From Gemmatimonadota bacterium (GTDB taxonomy: Bacteria > Gemmatimonadota > Gemmatimonadetes > Gemmatimonadales > Gemmatimonadaceae): a stretch of 8,395 nucleotides of DNA. Each line of letters opens with the position of its first letter. The stretch's first letter is position 1. Location of the stretch: contig JARIET010000116.1 in NCBI GenBank assembly GCA_031127185.1, positions 1-8,395 of the forward strand. The letters are read 5' to 3'. The notes beneath the pieces are model-generated. The model was given only the letters and a program-made list of their open reading frames with translations. It did not search any database and was not told the DNA's origin. The position numbers and the translations under genes were made by a program. Of the stretch, positions 1-5,849 are shown one piece after another.

Positions 1-822
1 CACGGTGACACCCTCCACGACCAGCTGACTCGTGCCATCGGCGGCAATCGTGCAGTTCTGCGCAGCAAGATCTCCTTCGCCGATCCCAACCGTCACCACC
101 CGCCGCGCGCGTCTCCGCGCCTCGACGATCAGCGCCGTCTCATGAGCAGGAACGATCGCCAGCTCCGCGCCGTCGAGAAGATCGGCTTCTTCGCGAAGCA
201 CGCCGGCCAGGTCACCAAACCCTTCGAGGTGCTCTTCCTGGATTGCAGTGACGATCGCAATGGTCGGCCCGACAATCTCCCGGAGAATGGTGATCTCACC
301 GGGCTCGTTGGTCCCGACCTCCACTACTGCCACATCTGCGTGATCCGGCAGCGCCAACAGCGTCTGCGGGACGCCGATCTGGTTGTTGAGATTGCCCTGC
401 GTGGCGTGCACGTCGAGGCGCGCATCAAGCGCGGCCCGAATGAGTTCTTTGGTTGATGTCTTGCCGTTCGATCCGCCAACCGCAACTACCGGCTTCGCCC
501 ACACCGTGCGGCGGTAGCGGCCCAGCGCTCCGAGCGCGTGGGTGGTGTTGGTGACGGAGAAAACGGGGACCCCGAGCCCGGCGCTGCGGCGCGGATTGGT
601 GATGACCACAGCAGCAGCACCCGCCGCGACAGCCTGAGCGAGAAAGTCGTGGCCGTTGAAGTTTTCACCCGCCAGCGCGACAAAGAGGTCGCCCTTGGCG
701 ATGGTCCTGGTGTCGGTGGACACGCGCGATAACGCTGCCGGCCCACGAGGTGACGGTACAACCTCCAACGAGCGGAGAGCGTCGGCGACCCGAGTGAGCG
801 TCCAAAACCCTGAAGAACTCAC
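1..822 (-). CDS. murF: MurF, UDP-MurNAc-tripeptide D-Ala-D-Ala ligase (partial, C-terminus outside window)
   Basis: Cytoplasmic ATP-dependent Mur ligase that adds D-alanyl-D-alanine to UDP-MurNAc-tripeptide, the last soluble step of peptidoglycan precursor synthesis. The 274 codons in the window are open through base 1, so the C-terminal domain is missing only because the window ends. Visible order: N-terminal UDP-binding domain (about 1-105, with STDTR at 35-39), P-loop GGSNGKTST at 116-124, GNLNNQIGVP at 143-152, EVGTNEPGEI at 168-177, and HLEGFG at 198-203. The combination of NLNN, GEI and HLEGFG separates MurF from MurE, MurC and MurD. I chose the GTG start at 822-820 because it overlaps the murE stop as GTGA and has GGGAAGG (833-827) four bases upstream. 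The residues before HLEGFG are QEE, which differ from the E. coli sequence as I recall it. Family assignment is firm. Confidence 0.95.
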   Translation of the reverse strand, partial: MSSSGFWTLTRVADALRSLEVVPSPRGPAALSRVSTDTRTIAKGDLFVALAGENFNGHDFLAQAVAAGAAAVVITNPRRSAGLGVPVFSVTNTTHALGALGRYRRTVWAKPVVAVGGSNGKTSTKELIRAALDARLDVHATQGNLNNQIGVPQTLLALPDHADVAVVEVGTNEPGEITILREIVGPTIAIVTAIQEEHLEGFGDLAGVLREEADLLDGAELAIVPAHETALIVEARRRARRVVTVGIGEGDLAAQNCTIAADGTSQLVVEGVTV

Positions 823-2339
823 GAGGCCTTCCCGGCCGTGCGCGCAGCACGGATTTCGCCCACGATCAGTTTCTCGTCGAATGGCAGCTTTACGGTGCCC
901 CGCACTTGGTAGTCCTCGTGCCCTTTCCCGGCCAACAACACCAGATCGTGCTCCGCATTGGCCATCGCAATGGCGTGCGCGATTGCCGCCCGACGGTCTT
1001 CGATGCGTTCGTACGGCTTCGCACCCACCCCAGCGACAATGTCGTCAATGATCCGCTCGGGATCTTCCGTCCGCGGATTGTCGCTGGTGATGATCACGAC
1101 ATCGGCGTGGCGGGCAGCGGCAGCGCCCATCAGCGGGCGTTTGCCTGGGTCGCGATCGCCCCCGGCACCAAACACCACAATCAGGCGTCCCGGCACGAAG
1201 GGGCGCAGCGCCATCAGCGCGCGCTCCAATGCATCGGGCGTATGCGCGTAGTCGCGCAACACTGCGGGATGATCGCCGACGATTTCCAGCCGGCCAGGGA
1301 CCTGCGGCATCGTGGCGAGTCGCGCTGCCACGTCGGGAACGCTTATACCCAGCGCGATCGCGGTTGCCGCCGCGCCCAAAGCATTTGTGACGTTGAAGTC
1401 GCCAATCAACGGAAGCGCGACACGCGCAGTGGCTTCCCCATCGGTCAACTCGAAGTGGCTCCCGCGCGGATGAAACGCCACGCCTGCGGCGCGCACCTGC
1501 GCTCCCACCGAAGTCCCGAAACTCAGCACACTCTTTCCCCGCCTGCGCAACTGCTGCCAAGCCGGTTCAGCGGAATCAACCACAAGCGTGCCGCCGTCCA
1601 TCACGTAGTCAGCCAACGAGAGTTTGGCGTCTCGGTAGGCCTCCATCGTGACGTGGTAATCCAGGTGGTCTCGCGTGAGGTTCGTGAACACTGCGGCCAC
1701 AAACTCCACGCCATCCGCACGGTGCTGCGCAAGCGAGTGAGAGGAGACTTCCATGGCGACTGTCGTCACCCCGGCATCCACGAGCGTGCGCAGGATGCGC
1801 TGCAACTCGATCGGCCCGGGCGTGGTGAGCCCCGCCCCGCCATCGACGGGCGCGCCCTCGCTGCCAACGAGCACACCCAGCGTGCCAATGCTGGCGGCGC
1901 GCCCTGCGTCCGGTGCATCAAGCAGGTGCCGCAGCATGCCCACGGTAGTCGTCTTCCCGTTCGTCCCCGTCACCGCGATCATCCGAAGCTGGCGGGCCGG
2001 CCAGCGATAGAACGCCGCCGCGGCGATGGCCGCTGCGCGACGACTGTCTTTCACGATCACTGCCGGGCCAGACTTCTCGGCTGAGAAGTCCTCAGCAATC
2101 ACGAGCACGGCGCCCATTTCGCGCGCCTTGGCGATGTACTGGTGCCCGTCGCCTGACGTGCCGCGCACCGCTACGAACACCGAACCCGGGACCACGGCGC
2201 GGCTGTCGTCCGTGATGTTGGTTACATCGAGCGGCGGCGGGTTGGGTGCGGCCGGTACCGCGGCGGACATTCCGTCGCCGCGGTCGGCAAAGAGGCCCGC
2301 GCGCGCCAGCGCCAAACCGACCTGATCTACCGTGCTCAC
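819..2339 (-). CDS. murE: MurE, UDP-MurNAc-L-Ala-D-Glu:meso-diaminopimelate ligase
   Basis: Cytoplasmic Mur ligase adding the third stem-peptide residue to UDP-MurNAc-L-Ala-D-Glu with ATP. The 506 residues are about the usual family length. Domains in order: UDP-substrate domain (about 1-115, DDSR at 44-47), ATPase domain with P-loop GTNGKTTT at 125-132, TTPGP at 172-176, EVSSHSL at 197-203, RDHLDYH at 223-229 and the lysine expected to be carbamylated, K239 in YRDAK. The C-terminal domain has DYAHTPDAL at 363-371, GGDRDPGKRP at 393-402, DNPRTEDP at 420-427 and GKGHEDYQ at 471-478. DNPR marks meso-DAP-adding enzymes, as opposed to lysine-adding ones, so the substrate is inferred to be meso-DAP. 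The start is GTG at 2339-2337, overlapping the ftsI stop as GTGA; the next in-frame ATG (residue 24) would remove conserved N-terminal sequence. No strong Shine-Dalgarno is visible, which fits coupled translation. The gene overlaps murF by 4 nt. Confidence 0.97.
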   Translation of the reverse strand: MSTVDQVGLALARAGLFADRGDGMSAAVPAAPNPPPLDVTNITDDSRAVVPGSVFVAVRGTSGDGHQYIAKAREMGAVLVIAEDFSAEKSGPAVIVKDSRRAAAIAAAAFYRWPARQLRMIAVTGTNGKTTTVGMLRHLLDAPDAGRAASIGTLGVLVGSEGAPVDGGAGLTTPGPIELQRILRTLVDAGVTTVAMEVSSHSLAQHRADGVEFVAAVFTNLTRDHLDYHVTMEAYRDAKLSLADYVMDGGTLVVDSAEPAWQQLRRRGKSVLSFGTSVGAQVRAAGVAFHPRGSHFELTDGEATARVALPLIGDFNVTNALGAAATAIALGISVPDVAARLATMPQVPGRLEIVGDHPAVLRDYAHTPDALERALMALRPFVPGRLIVVFGAGGDRDPGKRPLMGAAAARHADVVIITSDNPRTEDPERIIDDIVAGVGAKPYERIEDRRAAIAHAIAMANAEHDLVLLAGKGHEDYQVRGTVKLPFDEKLIVGEIRAARTAGKAS

Positions 2340-4396
2340 GGATCGCGTCCGAGAGTGATCGTCGAGCCTGTCGGCGCGACTGTGCCCGCAGCGGGTGAAG
2401 TCAGCTGTGCGCGATCGCCACCGGAAATCCCGTTCCCCACCGACGTCCGAAAGCCGGCACGATGCAGTTCGTACACAGCCCGGCGCACGGGCAGCCCGCG
2501 CACATCCGGCACGGTGCGTCGCGCGACGGCGGCAGGCGCGTGAACGGTTTCCATCGGCTCATCCACACGAGCCACCCAGGACGTCGCACCGCGACCGGTC
2601 GGCGCCGTGGCGGCGTCCACCGCGCGCTGTACCTCCTCCTCGGTGAGCGAGGGCGTGGCCGCGATCGTCCCGCGCCGCGCCTGGCCCCGTCGGTCGAACG
2701 CCGCGTCACGCGCGGCAAACGCGGCCTGCAACACAACCTTCGAGACCGGAGCGGCCGCCCGGCCGCCGTAAATGCTCTTGGTCGGATCATCGAGCTTGAT
2801 GAGAATCACGAGCTGCGGTTCGTCGGCGGGGAACATCCCGACGAAACTTGCCGTGTATTTCCCTGGCATGTATTTGCCGCCAATCGCGCGCTTGGCCGTA
2901 CCAGTCTTTCCCGCGACGTCGAAGGTAGCCAGGTTGGAACCGGCTGCCGTGCCCGTCTCCACCACACCCTTCAACATGGCTCGGAGTTGTCGTGCCGCGC
3001 CGTCGCTCATCACGCGTCGCACCACGCGACGCTGGTGCCGAAACGTCACGTCGCCGTCGGGCGTCCGGATTTCCTTCACCAGCGCCGGCTCCAGTAGTTC
3101 ACCGCCGTTGGCGATGGCCGCGTATGCCACCGCAAGCTGCAGCGGCGTCGCGTTCATCGCGTACCCCATCGCCAGCGAGACCGACGTCATCGAGTCCCAA
3201 CGCTTCGGAGGCAGCAGTGTGCCATTCGACTCCACGGGATACGGAATTCCCGTTGGCGTACCGAAGCCGAGATCGCGAAACAGCTCGTACTGTTCGTCGG
3301 GCGACATGCGTTGGGCAAACTGGATGATGCCGATGTTGCTTGAGTAGCGAATGACGTCGAACAGCGACGCCTCGGCCATTGGGTGGTCGTCCTCGATCTT
3401 TCGTGTACCAACGGCCCACTCGCCGTTGTGGGTGCTGACGATCTCGTCCGATCGCGCTCGGCCGAGGTCGAGCAGGCGCGCCGCGATGAACGGCTTGAGC
3501 GTTGAGCCGGGTTCGTACGGCTCCGTGACCGCCGTCGCCGCCGCGCTCAGCCGGTCCGCGCGGTAACTCGCCATGGCCCGCACTTCGCCGTTCGCCACGT
3601 CGAGCAACACAATGTCGCCGCCCGTGGCCTTCATGGACGCCACCGCGTCACCGAGCGCCCGCTCGGCGATGTCCTGCAGACCCTGATTGATCGTGAGCAC
3701 GACTGTCTTGCCCGCCTGGGCCGCCTCGCCATTCACATTTGGCGAACGAATACGCTGCCCGCGCGCGTCGCGCACCAGCGCGCGCTCGCCGTCGGTGCCA
3801 CGCAAGACGCCGTCGAGTGCTTTTTCCAGGCCGTCCACCGCCCCGCCTGCATCGTCGGCGCGGCCCACCAGGCGCCGGAGTCCGTCATTGGCGGGAGGGA
3901 CACGCTCCAACGCCGGTTCGGCGTGCACACCGCGGAGGGCAGTGATCGCCGCTACGTCTGTCGCGAGGAACCGACCCGGAATCTCCACCCATTTCCGCGT
4001 CGTGTCATTCGCCCGCCGCACCCACTCTTGTGAGACGCCGACGCGCGCGAGGGTGGTAGTCAGGGTCTCGACACGCTTGGCGCCGTCTCCCTTGCGGCGG
4101 ATGTCCACGGCAACTTCGCGGGGCGAGATACTCAGCTTCACGAGTTGGCGCGACTCCACCAGGATGGCGCCGTTGGCATCGAGAATCGTCCCGCGCGGCG
4201 CGGGCAGCGGCGAGGCGGCGAGTTGTTGATTCTCGGCCTTGCTGCGCCATTCATCCGCCTCCAGGAGCTGTACCGTTGCCGCGCGACCGATGAGCGCGAG
4301 CGCAAAGGCGAGCGATGCGGCCTGCATCAGCGCCGCCCGGCTCCACTGGACGCGAGGGGCGTTTGAGTCGCGGTCGTCCGGGGATGGCATCACCAC
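2336..4396 (-). CDS. ftsI: FtsI/PBP3-type septal peptidoglycan transpeptidase with C-terminal PASTA domain
   Basis: Class B penicillin-binding protein that cross-links septal peptidoglycan from the periplasmic side, normally working with FtsW and the FtsQLB complex. The 686 residues show a short cytoplasmic N-terminus, one membrane segment (about 22-45), a dimerisation/pedestal region starting near PRGTILD (67-73), and a transpeptidase domain with all three catalytic motifs: STLK at 298-301 (S298 nucleophile), SSN at 352-354 and KTGT at 497-500. An Ala/Arg-rich linker (about 565-625) leads to one PASTA domain (about 628-686, beginning VPDVRGLPVRRA). It is longer than the roughly 590-residue E. 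coli FtsI because of linker and PASTA. The start lies among consecutive GTG (4396), GTG (4393) and ATG (4390) codons; I give the first, but the ATG is almost equally possible. GGTGAG at 4407-4402 is the likely ribosome site. A class B PBP elongation paralogue (PBP2) is unlikely given the ftsL and murE neighbours. Confidence 0.95.
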   Translation of the reverse strand: MVMPSPDDRDSNAPRVQWSRAALMQAASLAFALALIGRAATVQLLEADEWRSKAENQQLAASPLPAPRGTILDANGAILVESRQLVKLSISPREVAVDIRRKGDGAKRVETLTTTLARVGVSQEWVRRANDTTRKWVEIPGRFLATDVAAITALRGVHAEPALERVPPANDGLRRLVGRADDAGGAVDGLEKALDGVLRGTDGERALVRDARGQRIRSPNVNGEAAQAGKTVVLTINQGLQDIAERALGDAVASMKATGGDIVLLDVANGEVRAMASYRADRLSAAATAVTEPYEPGSTLKPFIAARLLDLGRARSDEIVSTHNGEWAVGTRKIEDDHPMAEASLFDVIRYSSNIGIIQFAQRMSPDEQYELFRDLGFGTPTGIPYPVESNGTLLPPKRWDSMTSVSLAMGYAMNATPLQLAVAYAAIANGGELLEPALVKEIRTPDGDVTFRHQRRVVRRVMSDGAARQLRAMLKGVVETGTAAGSNLATFDVAGKTGTAKRAIGGKYMPGKYTASFVGMFPADEPQLVILIKLDDPTKSIYGGRAAAPVSKVVLQAAFAARDAAFDRRGQARRGTIAATPSLTEEEVQRAVDAATAPTGRGATSWVARVDEPMETVHAPAAVARRTVPDVRGLPVRRAVYELHRAGFRTSVGNGISGGDRAQLTSPAAGTVAPTGSTITLGRDP

Positions 4397-4426
4397 ATGC
4401 TCACCACGTGCTCACAGCGTGGTCAC
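4394..4426 (-). repeat. Three tandem 11-bp imperfect repeats at the ftsI start
   Basis: Read on the minus strand, three adjacent 11-base units precede and enter the ftsI start: GTGACCACGCT (4426-4416), GTGAGCACGTG (4415-4405) and GTGAGCATGTG (4404-4394), followed by the beginning of a fourth, GTGATG (4393-4388), which contains the ATG start. Units two and three differ at one base. The array occupies most of the 48-nt gap between ftsL and ftsI, so it may set or vary ribosome access. Unit two contains the palindrome CACGTG. A role is inference only. Confidence 0.75.
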
Positions 4427-4444
4427 CGCGCAGGCACGGGCAGA

Positions 4445-4750
4445 TCACGGCGTGCGCGCCCCTTTGGCGGCCTTGAGCGGCTGCGGGCGCGGCACGATGA
4501 TCACCAGGCTGTCATTCGGAATGTGCATCTGCAGACGTTCCTCGGCGATGCGCGCGAGCCGGGCCCGGCTCGACGCGTCTCGGATGTCTCCCTCGAGCTT
4601 GGCACGTTCGGCGGCAAGCGCCGAGCGGCGTTGTTCGAGACGGCTTTCCTCGCGTGCGCGCGCGAGGCCCACGCTCCGTCTCCATATGACGCCTGTGGCC
4701 ACGAGGACGAAACCGAGGAGGAGAAGGGCGACGACGGAGCGCCCTCTCAC
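4445..4750 (-). CDS. ftsL: FtsL-like small bitopic division protein
   Basis: Predicted 101-residue single-pass membrane protein: a very short cytoplasmic N-terminus, one hydrophobic segment (about residues 5-23, beginning SVVALLLL), then a periplasmic heptad-like coiled-coil stretch rich in Arg, Glu, Ala and Leu (about 28-70) and a polar tail. This architecture and the position between rsmH and ftsI match FtsL, which with FtsB and FtsQ recruits and activates FtsW/FtsI; primary sequence of this family is poorly conserved, so the name rests on topology and synteny. The reading frame stays open upstream to 4879, but I chose GTG at 4750-4748 because GGAG (4760-4757) lies six bases before it and it starts one base after the rsmH stop. 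A longer form would overlap rsmH by 128 nt and add about 43 Arg/Gly/Ala-rich residues without domain content. Confidence 0.85.
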   Translation of the reverse strand: MRGRSVVALLLLGFVLVATGVIWRRSVGLARAREESRLEQRRSALAAERAKLEGDIRDASSRARLARIAEERLQMHIPNDSLVIIVPRPQPLKAAKGARTP

Positions 4751-4751
4751 G

Positions 4752-5771
4752 TCACGCTCCGAGGCGCCGTGCCTGCGCGGCCGGATGCCTGCCGAGCGGC
4801 GTCTGGCGACGGCGCCAGGCTCGCAGCTTGGCGCTCCTTGCGCGGGAGTTCCGGAGGATCTCATCTGCTGCAGCCACAATCGCCTTGCGGGTCACGACTT
4901 CCCCCAATGCGTTGTCGCCGCCGCAGGTGCACATGGGCTGCCTCGGCGGACAAATGCAGGAAACGCTCCATTCCCGGAAGGCGTGTTTCACCAGCCGGTC
5001 CTCTCCCGAGTGATAGGTGATCACTGCGATGACGCCCGAGGGGGTGAGCCTGTCACGCAACGCCGGGAGGGCGCGGCCGAGGCGGCCGAGTTCGTCGTTC
5101 ACGGCAATGCGTACGGCCTGGAAGAGCCGTGCGAATTCGGGGGCTCCAGACCTCGGGCCGTGCACCGCCCGAATGGCGCCGACCAGGTCGTCACTCGTGG
5201 CGAATGGCCGGCTCTGGCGGCGATGGATCACCTCGCGGGCGAGCCGGTTGGCCTTGCGCTCATCCCCGTAGTCGCGGAATGCCGCGGCAAGTTCATCCTC
5301 GTCCGTCTTGTTGAGGAAGTCGGCCGCAGTCATGCCGGAGTCGCCCATGCGCATGTCGAGTGGCGCCCCTTCGCGAAAGCTGAACCCCCGCGCCTGGTCA
5401 TCGAACTGGTGCGAGGACACGCCGAGATCGAGCAGGATGCCATCAAAGGTGCCGACGTCAGGTACCGCGCCCTCCGCTGCTGCAGGCGCCGGCCGCACGT
5501 TTGCAAAGTTCTGCAGCGTCGCCGTGAACCGGCCTGAGGCGATAAAGCGTTCAAGGCGGTGCGACGCCTGAGCAAGTGCCCGCGGGTCCTGATCGAGGCC
5601 TTCCACGATTGCGCCTGCTTCGAGCAGCGCTTCGCTATGCCCGCCGCCGCCGAGCGTGCCGTCGAGAACGCGCGGTACGTTGGCGCTGCCCTGCGGTGCG
5701 AGCAGCGCGAGCACCTCCCGAACAAGCACGGGATTGTGGTACGGCGAATCGAAGCGGGTTGGGTCGCTCAC
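4752..5771 (-). CDS. rsmH: RsmH (MraW), 16S rRNA m4C1402 N4-methyltransferase
   Basis: S-adenosylmethionine-dependent methyltransferase that modifies N4 of C1402 in the 16S rRNA decoding centre; usually at or near the head of the dcw cluster. The 339 residues contain YHNPVLVREV (11-20), the SAM-binding DGTLGGGGHS (37-46), GLDQDP (58-63), LDLGVSSHQFDDQARGFSFR (114-133), PLDMRM (137-142), RLFQAVRIAVNDEL (215-228), a cysteine-rich CICPP...CTCGG segment (C272, C274, C281, C283) and the terminal NSRARSAKLR (308-317). It is longer than the 313-residue E. coli protein; a basic tail after about 317 is part of the reason. The usual HSLEDR motif reads HSGEDR here (254-259). The start is GTG at 5771-5769; no Shine-Dalgarno is visible, but a TANNNT hexamer lies 7 nt upstream. 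The gene follows the terminator of the TPR gene, so it is probably the first gene of its transcript. Confidence 0.97.
   Translation of the reverse strand: MSDPTRFDSPYHNPVLVREVLALLAPQGSANVPRVLDGTLGGGGHSEALLEAGAIVEGLDQDPRALAQASHRLERFIASGRFTATLQNFANVRPAPAAAEGAVPDVGTFDGILLDLGVSSHQFDDQARGFSFREGAPLDMRMGDSGMTAADFLNKTDEDELAAAFRDYGDERKANRLAREVIHRRQSRPFATSDDLVGAIRAVHGPRSGAPEFARLFQAVRIAVNDELGRLGRALPALRDRLTPSGVIAVITYHSGEDRLVKHAFREWSVSCICPPRQPMCTCGGDNALGEVVTRKAIVAAADEILRNSRARSAKLRAWRRRQTPLGRHPAAQARRLGA
4757..4760 (-). promoter_or_regulatory. Ribosome binding site that decides the ftsL start
   Basis: GGAG on the minus strand lies inside the last codons of rsmH, six bases before GTG at 4750. It favours the short 101-residue FtsL over the upstream in-frame starts and suggests that ribosomes finishing rsmH reinitiate here. 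Confidence 0.6.
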
Positions 5772-5778
5772 GCTTGGA

Positions 5779-5784
5779 AAGATA
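5779..5784 (-). promoter_or_regulatory. Candidate -10 box (TATCTT) for rsmH, possibly leaderless
   Basis: TATCTT fits the TANNNT pattern and ends 7 nt before the rsmH GTG. That spacing would put the transcription start at or beside the start codon, and no ribosome binding site is seen in between. A -35 at normal spacing would fall inside the terminator hairpin, where nothing resembles TTGACA. A hexamer this loose can occur by chance, so this is tentative. Confidence 0.35.
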
Positions 5785-5788
5785 GACG

Positions 5789-5826
5789 CAAAAGCAAAGC
5801 GGCCCGCGGATTGCTCCGCGGGCCGC
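5789..5826 (-). terminator. Intrinsic (Rho-independent) terminator after the TPR gene
   Basis: A perfect 12-bp inverted repeat (arms 5799-5810 and 5815-5826, arm sequence GCGGCCCGCGGA) with a 4-nt loop is followed on the minus strand by the T-rich run TTTGCTTTTG (5798-5789). It begins 23 nt past the stop codon of the TPR gene and ends 17 nt before the rsmH start codon. It should separate the TPR transcript from the dcw operon. The T-tract is on the minus-strand side only, so the direction is clear. Confidence 0.9.
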
Positions 5827-5849
5827 CCGATTAGTCTGCTGCGGGTGTG

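Noticed and set aside
486..761. 91-codon minus-strand frame inside murF
   Set aside because: It is out of frame with the motif-supported murF reading and has Arg/Ser/Pro-rich shadow composition.
1150..1162. GCGATCGC-type palindromes considered as a dispersed repeat
   Set aside because: Isolated occurrences inside coding sequence, not enriched enough by eye to call a repeat family.
906..2084. 392-codon open frame on the plus strand opposite murE
   Set aside because: It is antisense to a fully motif-supported murE; the translation is rich in Arg/His/Gly with no domain or motif, as expected from the complement of GC-rich coding sequence.
4751..4879. Longer FtsL with 43 extra N-terminal residues, or dual coding of the rsmH 3' end
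   Set aside because: The added residues are low-complexity basic sequence explained by an open alternate frame in GC-rich DNA; the GTG at 4750 has a well-placed GGAG.
4239..5537. 432-codon open frame on the plus strand opposite rsmH, ftsL and the ftsI start
   Set aside because: It crosses three real genes on the other strand, has Arg/Ala/Gly-biased composition and no recognisable fold. It is a high-GC shadow.
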